NCBI GenBank assembly: GCA_003153575.1
Contig: PLZW01000037.1
Location: 124,001-188,000 of the forward strand
Source: Acidimicrobiaceae bacterium
GTDB lineage: Bacteria; Actinomycetota; Acidimicrobiia; Acidimicrobiales; RAAP-2
Direction of reading: 5' to 3'
DNA: 64,000 nucleotides
Shown here: positions 27,007-35,734 of the stretch, in pieces
How positions within the stretch are numbered: position 1 is the first letter of the stretch
Layout of the letters: every line of letters starts with the position of its first letter
Translations under genes and position numbers: made by a program
The notes under the pieces: model-generated
What the model saw: only the letters and a program-made list of their open reading frames with translations
Database searches by the model: none
Told to the model about the DNA's origin: nothing

Positions 27007-28272
27007 TCACATGCCGAAGTTCCAGCCTGCGCCCCGCTCGAACTGGTGGAGGATGTTCTTGGCCATCAGGATCTTGTGCACCTCGTCGGGCCCGTCGGCC
27101 AACCGCAGCACCCGCGCCGTCAGATACATGCCGGCCAGCGGGAGGTCGTTGCTTACCCCGGCACCGCCCCACACCTGGATGGCCCGGTCCACCACCCGGT
27201 GGAAGGCGGCCGGCACGAACACCTTGATGGCGCTGATGGCGGTACGTACGTCGGGTGAGCCGCGGGCCACCTTTTCGGCGGCGTCGATCGTCATGAGCCG
27301 CGCCGACTGGACGTCCATGTACGACTCGGCGATGAACCCCTGGATGAACTGCTTGTCCTTCAGGAGTCCGCCGTGGACCTCGCGCGTCAAACTGCGCTCG
27401 ACCATCAGATCGAAGGCCCGCCACATCTGCCCGACCGAGTTCATGCAGTGGTACACCCGGCCGGCTCCGAGCCGGTCCTGGGCGGCCTGGTGTCCTTGGC
27501 CCACCAGGCCGAGGGTGTTCCCGATCGGGACCCGGACGTCCTCGTACCGGATCTCGCAGTGGTCCGACGTCGAGTGCCCGAAGATCCCGATCCCGCGCAC
27601 GATGTGGACACCCCGGGTGGCGGTGGGCACGATGATCTGGGTCATCTCACCCGGCGCACCGAGCTCGCCGGACGGGTCGTCCGCCCGGCACATGACGATG
27701 AAGAAGTCGGCGTCGATCCCGTTCGAGGTGAACCACTTGTGCCCGTTGATCACCCAGTCGTCGCCGTCGCGGACGGCCTCGGTGGCAATCGAGCGCGGGT
27801 CGGATCCGGCTTGGTCGGGCTCGGTCATGGAGAAGCCCGACTGCATCTCGCCCTCGATCAGCGGCAGCAGCCACTTCGCCTTCTGCTCCTCGGTGCCGTA
27901 CTTGACCAGCACGCTGGCATTGCCCGAGTTGGGGGCGGCCACGCCGAAGAGGGCCGAGGCGCCGACGGCGTAGGAGAGGATCTCGTACATGTAGGCCAGT
28001 TCGAGGAAGTCGAGCCCCATGCCCCCGTACTCCTTCGGGAGGTGGGGGGCCCAGAGCCCTGCCTGGTTGACCTTGACCTTGATCTCCTCGCGCAGCTCGA
28101 TGCTCCGGCGCCGTGACCGCTCGCGCTCGTCCTCGGCCAGCTCGCCGGCGCGCATTCCCCACAGGAGATCCTCGTGGGGGAGGATGTCGGCGTTGACGAG
28201 GGCGGCCGTGCGCAGGCGGATGTCGTTGACGGCCGGGTCGAGGCCAGGAATGGGCGCCACATTGATCGCCAC
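27007..28272 (-). CDS. Acyl-CoA dehydrogenase
   Basis: The 421-residue flavoprotein introduces a double bond into an acyl-CoA. The ACAD core is present: MTEPDQAGSDPRSI and WFTSNGIDADFFIVMC for FAD and substrate binding, and GGAGVSNDLPLAGMY in the C-terminal helical domain. The protein starts with a longer N-terminal segment than short-chain ACADs, in the style of ACAD10/11-like enzymes. ATG 28272 follows AAGGAGACC. Chain-length specificity is not determined. Confidence 0.9.
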   Translation of the reverse strand: MAINVAPIPGLDPAVNDIRLRTAALVNADILPHEDLLWGMRAGELAEDERERSRRRSIELREEIKVKVNQAGLWAPHLPKEYGGMGLDFLELAYMYEILSYAVGASALFGVAAPNSGNASVLVKYGTEEQKAKWLLPLIEGEMQSGFSMTEPDQAGSDPRSIATEAVRDGDDWVINGHKWFTSNGIDADFFIVMCRADDPSGELGAPGEMTQIIVPTATRGVHIVRGIGIFGHSTSDHCEIRYEDVRVPIGNTLGLVGQGHQAAQDRLGAGRVYHCMNSVGQMWRAFDLMVERSLTREVHGGLLKDKQFIQGFIAESYMDVQSARLMTIDAAEKVARGSPDVRTAISAIKVFVPAAFHRVVDRAIQVWGGAGVSNDLPLAGMYLTARVLRLADGPDEVHKILMAKNILHQFERGAGWNFGM

Positions 28273-28394
28273 GGGGTCTCCTTCGTAGGGCGTCGGGTTC
28301 GTCCCTCATCTTCACCCTGGGGCGTCGCCGGCGGACCGGCCGAAAGTCCCAAGTGTGGTGAAGCACTCGGCCAAGGGGCGCTACTGTGCGCGCC

Positions 28395-29024
28395 ATGGCC
28401 CCCGCACCATTCACGTTCGGTCCGGTCACCCTCGACCGGCATCTCCGCAACGAGGCCGCCGTGCTCGGCGCCCGCAGCTTCTACGACGACCCCTTCTTCG
28501 TGCACCTGTCGTCCGAGCCGATGCTGCGGGCCCGGGGCCTGGCCCTCTACCTGCGTTCGCACCTGGCCGCCCTCGGGGACACGGCGGTCGCCTCGTGCGC
28601 CCGCGATGGCGCCGGCACCCTGGTGGGGATGTGCGTGTGGCAAAAGCCCGGGACCTACCCGCTGCCCGTGACCGCCCAGGCCCGGGAGATGGCCGGTGCG
28701 CTCTGGGCGCTGATCCCCCGCCCGCCGGCGGTGGCCAAGGGTCTCCGCTACACCCTGGCCATGGACAAGGCGCGACCCCGCGAGGACCACTGGTACCTCT
28801 GCCTGCTGGCCGCCGACCCGATGGCGTGGCGGCGGGGGATCGGCACGGCGCTGATGGAACCGAGCCTCGAGACCATCGACGAAGACGGACTGCCGTGCTA
28901 CCTCGAGACCCAGAAGGAGGCGAATCTCGCCTACTACCGGAGGTTCGGCTTCGAGGAGACGGCCCGGCTCACACCCAGTCCGGGTGGTCCCGCGCTCTTC
29001 ACCATGACCCGACCGGTCCGGTAG
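28395..29024 (+). CDS. GNAT-family N-acetyltransferase
   Basis: The 209-residue protein has a GNAT core in the second half: LLAADPMAWRRGIGTALM gives the acetyl-CoA pyrophosphate-binding motif (RRGIGTA), and YLETQKEANLAYYRRFGFEE is the family's C-terminal strand-helix. Substrate is unknown. ATG at 28395 is preferred; TACTGT at 28382-28387 lies 7 nt before it and could be the -10 box of a leaderless transcript. A GTG at 28386 is the alternative start. Confidence 0.82.
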   Translation: MAPAPFTFGPVTLDRHLRNEAAVLGARSFYDDPFFVHLSSEPMLRARGLALYLRSHLAALGDTAVASCARDGAGTLVGMCVWQKPGTYPLPVTAQAREMAGALWALIPRPPAVAKGLRYTLAMDKARPREDHWYLCLLAADPMAWRRGIGTALMEPSLETIDEDGLPCYLETQKEANLAYYRRFGFEETARLTPSPGGPALFTMTRPVR

Positions 29025-29044
29025 CCGGATCCGTTCCCCCCTTT

Positions 29045-31318
29045 TCAGTGGGCCGCGGCCGTGAGGTCGTAGATCGTCACCCCATCGACTGTCCTGGCGG
29101 TGTAGTGGGCTTTGACCCACGTGCTGATGGCCGACGAGCTGGAGCTCGTCGAACCTCCGGGTCCGAAGCCGCCACCGGACAGGTAGTAGTGGATCTTGCC
29201 GGCCGTGACGTACTGCTGGAACTGGGCCAACGTGGGTGACGGATCGGTCCCGTTGAAGCCACCGATGGCCATGACCGGCTCATCGGCGGCCAACTGGTAG
29301 CCCGCGGCTGTGTTGGCGCCGGTGGTGGCGGCCACCCAGGTGTACCGCGTGGCGTTGGCCTGGAGTAGGGCGGTGAGCTGTTTGCCGGGTGTCGAGGCAT
29401 TGAGCAGTCCGCCGGCGCCGCCGGCACCACCGAACCCGCCGGCACCGCCGAACCCGCCGAACCTGCCGGCACCGCCGGCTCCCGGCAAGGTGAATCCCTT
29501 GGGCAGCGTGAACGTCCTGCCGTTGGGCAGGGTGACGACCCGGGATCCCGTGCCTCCGGCGAACCCGCCGGTCGGTGGTCCACCGGCGAAGCCCCCGGCG
29601 GTTCCGCCACCCGCGGTCCCGCCTCGGAAGGCCCCGCCGCCGAAGCCGCCGCGCCCACCCGGACCGAAGCCGCCAGCGAAGCCGCCACGCCCACCCGGAC
29701 CGAAGCCACCGCCCTGGACGGCTGGACCGGCGGAAGGGATGGACCCGAAGTGGGCCGTCGAAGCCGTGTCGACGGCGTAGGCGGCGGGCCCGGCGATCAC
29801 GGCGGCGATCCCGAGTCCGGCGATGCCGGCGGCCAGGACGCCGCGGGCCCGAGGGGACAGGGCGATGCCGACCACGGCTGCGACGCCGGCGGCCAGGATG
29901 GCCCAGCGCAGGGCCGGGTACCACTGGGGGCTCCAACCGAGGAGCACGAACGACCACACCGCGGTGGCCAGGACTGCGGCGCACAGGGCGATCCGGGGGA
30001 ACAGCTCGACCCGGCGGTGCCACAGGAAGGTGCCGCCCATTCCGACCAGGGCGCCCACCGCCGGAGCCAGGACGACCGTGTAGTACGGGTGGATGATCCC
30101 CTGGGCGAAGCTGAGGATCAGTCCGGTCAGGAGGAGCCAGCCTCCGAAGAGGAGGAAGGCCGACCGGGTGCGGTCGGTCCGGGCGGCCCTGCGGGTCATC
30201 CACAAGACGGCCACCAGGCCGATGAGTGCGCCGGGGATCAGCCACGACACCTGGCCACCGAAGGACTTGTTGAACAGCCGGTCCCAACCGGTCGGGCCCC
30301 ACATGGAGCCGGCGGTGCCGCCGCCGCCGACGCTGCCCTTCTCGTTGCCACTGAGGCGGCCGATGCCGTTGTACCCGAAGATCAGGTTGAGGATGTTGTT
30401 GTCCGTCGAGCCCCCGACGTACGGTCGGGCGGACGCCGGCGTGAGCTCGACGGCCGCCACCCACCAACCGGCCGACAATAGGAGCGCCAGTCCGGACCAG
30501 AGGAGCTGGACGATCCGTCGCCCGAGCTTCGGCGGACCGGCCAGCAGGTAGACCAGGCCGAGCACGGGCATCAGGATCACGGCCTGCAGCATCTTGGTGA
30601 TGAACCCGAAGCCGACCAGCGTGCCCGCCAGCACCAGCCACTTCGTCTTCCCGGCCTCGAGGGCCCGGACGGTGGCGTAGGCGGCACCGGTCAGCAGCAG
30701 GGTGAGTAGGGCGTCGGGGTTGTTGAACCGGAACATCAAGGTGGCTACCGGGGTGAGGGCCAGGACGGCCCCGGCCAGCAGTGCGGCGGCCGGTGTGAAC
30801 CAGCGGCGCACGCAGGCGTAGAGGACACCGACGGTGGCCACGCCCTCCAGGGCCTGGGGTACGAGGATGCTCCACGAGTTGACGCCGAAGAGCCGGGCTG
30901 ACAGCTCCATCACCCACAGCGAGGCCGGCGGCTTGTCGACGGTGATGAAGTTCGACGAGTCGAACGATCCGAAGAAGAAGGCCTTCCAGCTCTTCGTGCC
31001 GGCCTCGACGGCGGCCGAGTAGAAGCTGTTGGCCCAGCCGGAGGAGCCGAGTCCCCACACGTAGAGGACGCCTGTCCCCACCAGGAGGGCGATGAGGGCC
31101 GGGCGCACCCAGGCGGGGTCGTCGGGACGACCCCGCACCAAGCGTCGGGGCAGACCGGGTGTGGGATCGACGTCGTGGGACCGCTCCGGCCCGGTGGGCG
31201 CGGCGTCGGCGAGGACCGGTGCCGCGGGTGCGTGGACGTCCCATGCCGGAGCGTCGACGACCGTGGTCGACGACCCGTGGAGGTCGGCGGGGTCGCTGGG
31301 GATCTGGATGTCGGTCAT
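29045..31318 (-). CDS. Glycosyltransferase family 39 (PMT/ArnT-like) with Gly-rich extracellular domain
   Basis: The 757-residue protein starts with a soluble N-terminus, then about 12 transmembrane helices of the GT39 fold. The acidic loop motif is SDF-like in FGSFDSSNFITVDKPP. Between about residues 560 and 670 it has a striking Gly-rich tract of GGF/GGA units, then a soluble domain ending ISTWVKAHYTARTVDGVTIYDLTAAAH. It transfers a sugar from a polyprenyl phosphate to an acceptor outside the membrane. ATG at 31318 overlaps the GT2/GtrA gene stop (ATGA), which likely makes the lipid-linked donor. Related actinobacterial proteins also have low-complexity insertions. Confidence 0.85.
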   Translation of the reverse strand: MTDIQIPSDPADLHGSSTTVVDAPAWDVHAPAAPVLADAAPTGPERSHDVDPTPGLPRRLVRGRPDDPAWVRPALIALLVGTGVLYVWGLGSSGWANSFYSAAVEAGTKSWKAFFFGSFDSSNFITVDKPPASLWVMELSARLFGVNSWSILVPQALEGVATVGVLYACVRRWFTPAAALLAGAVLALTPVATLMFRFNNPDALLTLLLTGAAYATVRALEAGKTKWLVLAGTLVGFGFITKMLQAVILMPVLGLVYLLAGPPKLGRRIVQLLWSGLALLLSAGWWVAAVELTPASARPYVGGSTDNNILNLIFGYNGIGRLSGNEKGSVGGGGTAGSMWGPTGWDRLFNKSFGGQVSWLIPGALIGLVAVLWMTRRAARTDRTRSAFLLFGGWLLLTGLILSFAQGIIHPYYTVVLAPAVGALVGMGGTFLWHRRVELFPRIALCAAVLATAVWSFVLLGWSPQWYPALRWAILAAGVAAVVGIALSPRARGVLAAGIAGLGIAAVIAGPAAYAVDTASTAHFGSIPSAGPAVQGGGFGPGGRGGFAGGFGPGGRGGFGGGAFRGGTAGGGTAGGFAGGPPTGGFAGGTGSRVVTLPNGRTFTLPKGFTLPGAGGAGRFGGFGGAGGFGGAGGAGGLLNASTPGKQLTALLQANATRYTWVAATTGANTAAGYQLAADEPVMAIGGFNGTDPSPTLAQFQQYVTAGKIHYYLSGGGFGPGGSTSSSSSAISTWVKAHYTARTVDGVTIYDLTAAAH

Positions 31319-32754
31319 CGGGAGGTCCTCGTGGGCGTGCGGTCGGAGATGGACGGGGTAGAGGCAATGGACGAGTGGGACGGGATCGAAGTGGTCATCG
31401 GGGTGGACGAGGCGGTGGGGGCGGTCGGCCGTGCGGGATCGGTTGCACCGGGGTCCGCATGGGGTAGGGCGACCGGGCGGATGTGGGTGCCGAAGTGGGG
31501 GCGGAAGACCCAGGTGCGCAGGATGGTGAAGCGGAACGCGGCGGCGGCCAGGTTGGCCAAGGTCACGGCCACCAGCTCGGCGGCGAGACCGTCGAAGCCG
31601 AGGGCCCTGGTCACCGCCAGGGCGCCGGTGGTGAAGGCGAGGCTGACGCCCAGCAGCGCCGCTCCGACCGACAGCCGGCGGGACCGGTCGAGCCCGTGCC
31701 GTGCCGTGCCGGCCACCCCGCGGTGAGCGGCGGTGTTGCCGAGGCTGCACGCCACGATGGCGACGGCGTTGGCTGCGTAGGCGCCGATCCACGGGACGAG
31801 GAGGGCGAACAGGACGACGTAGGCCAGCGTGCTGACGAGGCCGACCCCGGCGAACCGGAGTAGCTCGTCGGCGAACACCTCGCTCCCGGCCGGTCCGTGG
31901 TCGGGGGTCTCCCTCCGTTCGCTCACCACGGCCACCGGGGTCGGGGCGGACTGGGATGGCACGGGACCCGATGCCAGAGCTAGGCGGGCCCGTGCGGTCC
32001 GTCGGCGTGAGGCCGGAGTCATCATCCGGGCCACACCGCACAGATCGAGCCAGGCGGTGCGGGCCACAGCAACGCGCGAATCGAGGTCGTCGACCCAGTC
32101 GACCGGGACTTCGTGGATGCGCAGGCCGAGGCGCTGGGCGACGATCAGGACTTCCGTGTCGAAGAACCAGGCCTGGTCGTCGACCAGGGGCAGGAGGGCG
32201 TCGACGGCCTCACGACGGAGTGCCTTGAACCCGCATTGCGCGTCGCTGCACGAGTTGGCCAGCGCAGTGCGGAGCAACAGGTTGTAGGAGCGGGAGATGA
32301 TCTCCCGCCGGGCGCCCCGGACCACGTGGGCGCCGGGCGCCAATCGGGTGCCGATGGCGACGTCGCTGTGCCCGGTCAGCAGGGGGGCGACCAGCGGCAA
32401 CAGTGCTTCCAGCCCGGTGGCGAGGTCGATGTCCATGTACGCGACCACCGGCGACCGGCTGGCCGTCCAGGCGGCGCGCAGGGCCCGCCCCCGTCCCTTC
32501 TGATCGAGGTGGAGGGCCCGTACGCCCGGGAGGCTGCCGGCCAGGCCTGTGGCGATCGTCCAGGTGTCGTCCGTGCTGGCGTTGTCGACCACGGTCACCA
32601 CGGTGGTCAACGGGAACGACCGGTCGAGGAAGGTGCGCAGCGTGGTGACGCTGGCCGCCAGCTGTCGGGCCTCGTTGTGGACGGGCAGGACGATGTCGAG
32701 CTGGGGAACCGACTTCGGGTCGTCGTGGGCCGGTGGCAGGTGCGGGTGGCTCAT
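31315..32754 (-). CDS. Bifunctional GT2 glycosyltransferase/GtrA-family protein
   Basis: The 479-residue protein fuses a cytoplasmic GT2 domain (VLPVHNEARQLAASV, VVDNASTDDT, AYMDIDLATG with DID metal motif, and a DPM1-like FDTEVLIVAQRLG) to four transmembrane helices of the GtrA family starting near residue 315. It probably makes polyprenyl-phosphate sugar and flips it for the adjacent GT39 enzyme. The last 40 residues are Pro/Ser/Thr-rich. It opens a two-gene operon and has CTGTG direct repeats upstream. Confidence 0.86.
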   Translation of the reverse strand: MSHPHLPPAHDDPKSVPQLDIVLPVHNEARQLAASVTTLRTFLDRSFPLTTVVTVVDNASTDDTWTIATGLAGSLPGVRALHLDQKGRGRALRAAWTASRSPVVAYMDIDLATGLEALLPLVAPLLTGHSDVAIGTRLAPGAHVVRGARREIISRSYNLLLRTALANSCSDAQCGFKALRREAVDALLPLVDDQAWFFDTEVLIVAQRLGLRIHEVPVDWVDDLDSRVAVARTAWLDLCGVARMMTPASRRRTARARLALASGPVPSQSAPTPVAVVSERRETPDHGPAGSEVFADELLRFAGVGLVSTLAYVVLFALLVPWIGAYAANAVAIVACSLGNTAAHRGVAGTARHGLDRSRRLSVGAALLGVSLAFTTGALAVTRALGFDGLAAELVAVTLANLAAAAFRFTILRTWVFRPHFGTHIRPVALPHADPGATDPARPTAPTASSTPMTTSIPSHSSIASTPSISDRTPTRTSR

Positions 32755-32796
32755 GGCGACACTGTCGTTGTGCCGTTTGTCGCCACGGTGGGACCC

Positions 32797-32814
32797 CGCT
32801 GTGGTTCCGCTGTG
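32797..32814 (-). promoter_or_regulatory. 11-bp-period direct repeat upstream of the GT2-GT39 operon
   Basis: CGCTGTG occurs at 32797-32803 and 32808-32814 (plus-strand reading), an 11-bp step. It is 43-60 bp before the GT2 start. A similar CTGTG pair with the same 11-bp step is at 35218-35233 upstream of the response regulator. OmpR/PhoB-type regulators bind head-to-tail repeats with this spacing, so both are candidate sites for the regulator encoded at 34,423. Confidence 0.5.
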
Positions 32815-32836
32815 AATCCAGGAGCTGCTCCGGGGC

Positions 32837-34414
32837 TCAGGTGACGGCGGTCGGCGGCGCTGTCGGCGGCACCAGGGCCGGGGCCGGTTCGTGGCCCGGA
32901 GCGGGCGGAGTCGCCGGCGCGCCGGCCGGAGGCATGGGGGGGAGTCTCACCGTGAAGGTCGTCCCGGATCCCTCCGCGCTGGAGGCCATCACGGTGCCAC
33001 CTTGGGCGGCCACGATGGCCGAGACGATGGACAGACCGAGCCCGGCGCCTCCGTGGAGTCGGGAGCGGCTGGGATCGGAACGGTAGAAGCGCTCGAAGAC
33101 GTGGGCCACTTGGTCCGGCGGCATGCCCGGGCCGTCGTCGGCCACCACGATGACGGCGCCGTCGCCGTCGGGTTCGACCGACACCTTCGTGTTGGTGCCC
33201 TCGGGGGTGTGCGACCGCACGTTCCCCAGGAGATTGTCGATCACCTGGCGGAGGGCGGTGGCGTCCCCGGTGACCTCGATCGGTCGTGGCGCGGTGAAGG
33301 TGACCGGCCAGGCCGGACCGACTGTCCGTGACGTCTGGACCGCCTCCGCGCACAGCGAGACCAGGTCGACCGGGTGCATCTCCATCGGTCGTCCCTCGTC
33401 GAGGCGGGCCAACAGGAGCAGGTCGGCGACGAGGTGCTCCATCCGGCCTGTCTCGGACCGGATGCCGACGATGAGGCGTTCGAGGTCTTCCTTCTGCTCG
33501 GAGGCGCCTCGCCCGAACAGCTCGGCATAGGCGCTGATGGCGGCGATGGGTGTGCGCAGCTCATGGGACGCATCGCCCACGAAGCGCCGCAACCGGGCGT
33601 CCGACTCACGCAGCCGTTCCTCTGTGGCCACCCGGGCCCGGAAGGCCGACTCGATGCGGCTGAGCATGATGTTGAGAGTGCGGGCGAGGCGCCCGACTTC
33701 GGTCGTCTCGTTCTCGCCAGGCACGCGCTCGGTGAGGTTGCCCTCGGCGATCGACTCGGCCGCCGTCTCCATGTCGCGGAGGGGACGGAGTCCGATGCGC
33801 ACCAGCCAGAACCCGCCAGCGAGGGCGACGAGCACGGCACCGCCGGTCACGATCAGCTCGACCAGGAGGAGGTGGTGGAGGGTGCTCTCGGTGTCGCTCA
33901 ACGGCACGCCCAGGATCAGGTAGTCACCGTTGGACAGGGTGGAGGCCCGGACGCGGAACGTGGGGCCGTCGGCTTGGGTGGACGGGGCGTCGAAGTAGAC
34001 GACCTGGGTGCCGTCGGGCGCGGTCTGGGTGGGCGGCAGGGGGGTCGGGATGACCGGATTGAACGAGGAGCCGTCGACGACGGCGGGGCAGCTCTGCGTG
34101 CCGGTGAGGGCGCCGGTCGACGTGCGCACCTGGATGGCCAGGCTCTGGAGCGCGTTGGAGAAGCCGTTGTCGCCGGGGCCCGGCCCGGCCGGCCCGGTCC
34201 CGTTGGGGAACGGAGCGCCGGGACTGCCGTTGCACCGCACCGGCAGGCCATGATCGAGCCGCTGCTCGAATCCGCCGTGGGTGGCGGTCAGCTGTTGGTC
34301 GATGCGTTGGTAGAGAAAGGACTGCAGGGCCGAGTAGGTGACGATGTCGGCGATGGCCAGGGCCACCACGGCGATGACCCCGATAGCGATCAGCAGGCGG
34401 GTGCGGAGCGACAT
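32837..34414 (-). CDS. Sensor histidine kinase (HAMP, HisKA, HATPase)
   Basis: The 525-residue kinase has one helix at residues 8-28, an extracellular sensor of about 150 residues (Pro/Gly-rich, two cysteines near 61 and 109), a second helix at about 183-207, then HAMP. The phospho-acceptor is H284 in FVGDASHELRTPIAAI. N, G1 and G2 boxes are QVIDNLLGNVRSHT, VADDGPGMPPDQ and GGAGLGLSIVSAIV. It ends in a Pro/Ala-rich tail. It follows the response regulator by 8 nt, forming a two-component system. The signal is unknown. Confidence 0.93.
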   Translation of the reverse strand: MSLRTRLLIAIGVIAVVALAIADIVTYSALQSFLYQRIDQQLTATHGGFEQRLDHGLPVRCNGSPGAPFPNGTGPAGPGPGDNGFSNALQSLAIQVRTSTGALTGTQSCPAVVDGSSFNPVIPTPLPPTQTAPDGTQVVYFDAPSTQADGPTFRVRASTLSNGDYLILGVPLSDTESTLHHLLLVELIVTGGAVLVALAGGFWLVRIGLRPLRDMETAAESIAEGNLTERVPGENETTEVGRLARTLNIMLSRIESAFRARVATEERLRESDARLRRFVGDASHELRTPIAAISAYAELFGRGASEQKEDLERLIVGIRSETGRMEHLVADLLLLARLDEGRPMEMHPVDLVSLCAEAVQTSRTVGPAWPVTFTAPRPIEVTGDATALRQVIDNLLGNVRSHTPEGTNTKVSVEPDGDGAVIVVADDGPGMPPDQVAHVFERFYRSDPSRSRLHGGAGLGLSIVSAIVAAQGGTVMASSAEGSGTTFTVRLPPMPPAGAPATPPAPGHEPAPALVPPTAPPTAVT

Positions 34415-34422
34415 CCCTAGTC

Positions 34423-35118
34423 CTAAGCAGGCTCGCGCAGGGCGTACCCCACCAGGCGCACGGTGTGGATGACCGGCGGACCGGCCACCTCGAGCTTCTT
34501 GCGGAGGTAGCTGACGTAGGTCTCGACCACGTTGCCGTCGCCCCCGAAGTCGTAGTGCCAGACGTGGTCCAGGATCTGGGACTTGGACAGGACGTGGCGC
34601 GGGTTGAGGAGGAAGAAGCGCAGGAGGTTGAACTCGGTGGCGGTCAGGGGGATGACCTGTCCGTCCCGGTGCACCTCGTGGGCGCTCTCGTCCATCTCGA
34701 TGTCGGCGAACCGCAGGATCCCGGTGTCCTCCTCCTCGGCCCCCAGCCGGCGCAGGATGGCGTGGACCCGGGCGACCACCTCGGCCAGGGCGAAGGGCTT
34801 GGTGACGTAGTCGTCGCCGCCGACGGTCAGCCCGGCGACCTTGTCCTCGACGGCGTCGCGGGCGGTGAGGAAGAGGACGGGCACCCGGAGGCCGTCCTCG
34901 CGCAGGCGGCGGGTGACCTCGAGGCCGTCCAGGTCGGGAAGCATGACGTCGAGGACGATCAGGTCGGGCGGGTCCTCCTGGGCCGACGACAGGGCCTGGC
35001 GGCCGTTGACCGCCTGGGTGACCTCGAATCCCTCGTAGCGGAGGGAGGTGGCGACGGCGTCGATGATCGACGGCTCGTCGTCGACGACCAGAATGCGTTG
35101 ACTGCGGGTGGGCTCCAC
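34423..35118 (-). CDS. OmpR-family response regulator
   Basis: The 231-residue protein has a receiver domain with acidic pocket VVDDEP and phospho-acceptor D57 (LIVLDVMLPD), conserved K in YVTKPF, and a winged-helix domain (LTATEFNLLRFFLLNPRHVLSKSQILDHVW, ending VRLVGYALREP). GTG at 35118 was chosen after GAGGAGATCCC. It is paired with the histidine kinase downstream. The direct repeats at 35218 and 32797 suggest autoregulation and control of the glycosyltransferase operon. Confidence 0.94.
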   Translation of the reverse strand: MEPTRSQRILVVDDEPSIIDAVATSLRYEGFEVTQAVNGRQALSSAQEDPPDLIVLDVMLPDLDGLEVTRRLREDGLRVPVLFLTARDAVEDKVAGLTVGGDDYVTKPFALAEVVARVHAILRRLGAEEEDTGILRFADIEMDESAHEVHRDGQVIPLTATEFNLLRFFLLNPRHVLSKSQILDHVWHYDFGGDGNVVETYVSYLRKKLEVAGPPVIHTVRLVGYALREPA

Positions 35119-35217
35119 GGGATCTCCTCTGGGCGGTGTCCGCCCCGTGTCCTCTTGACTCGCGGGATGTCTGGACAAGAGCATCGCGCCAGGGTCTGGA
35201 CCGTCGGTGTGACCCAG

Positions 35218-35233
35218 CTGTGCGTCCCCTGTG
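35218..35233 (-). promoter_or_regulatory. CTGTG-N6-CTGTG direct repeat between the divergent RR and ApbE operons
   Basis: CTGTG at 35218-35222 and 35229-35233 are spaced 11 bp apart, matching the repeat period at 32797-32814 and in the same orientation relative to the minus-strand gene. It lies about 100 bp from the response-regulator start and about 157 bp before the 35,390 gene. The rest of the 271-bp intergenic region also contains GATTCACAGC (about 35278-35287), a 10-mer shared with the minus strand at 32810-32819. Confidence 0.45.
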
Positions 35234-35389
35234 AGGCCCGGCACCCGGTCAGGGTGCCCTTCGGACCCGGCGGCGCGATTCACAGCAGCGACTCAGGCGG
35301 CGCGCAGGCCACTCTGTGGCCAGTGGTGTGGGATGACCCATCGACCCGATCCGGCCGCCGTGGCCGGGTTCCGAACGAGAGGTGCAGCC

Positions 35390-35734
35390 ATGGTCCGCCC
35401 GTCCATCCCCCGCCCCCCGAACGACGCCGTGCGATCGAGGGACGAGGCGCTCGTGCGCATCCGGCGGGCCACCGTCGCCCTGGGCCTGACCGCCACGGTG
35501 GCCGCCGCCGGGATCGGAGTCGCCGTCGCCGGCTCCGCGACGCACCATGCGACGGCGGCCTCCACCACGGCCACCTCCGGGTCGACCACCTCTTCGACCA
35601 CCGCCCCGTCGACCACGGCCACCACGGGTGCGTCGGGCACGACATCATCGACCGCCACCACGCCGTCGACCACGGCCACCCCGGCCACCACAACCACCAC
35701 GCCCAAGGCGACGACCACCTCGGGCCAGTCATGA
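35390..35734 (+). CDS. Short membrane-anchored Thr/Ser-rich protein
   Basis: The 114-residue protein has a short basic N-terminus (residues 1-27), one helix (about 29-47: VALGLTATVAAAGIGVAVA), and an extracellular tail of almost pure Thr/Ser/Ala/Pro. It contains the tetrapeptide TGAS (residues 79-82), which resembles the core of ApbE flavinylation sites but lacks the usual upstream Asp. ATG at 35390 has GAGAGG upstream. Its stop overlaps apbE (ATGA), so it is the first gene of the electron-transfer operon. Function is unknown; it could be a tether or, less likely, a flavin acceptor. Confidence 0.75.
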   Translation: MVRPSIPRPPNDAVRSRDEALVRIRRATVALGLTATVAAAGIGVAVAGSATHHATAASTTATSGSTTSSTTAPSTTATTGASGTTSSTATTPSTTATPATTTTTPKATTTSGQS

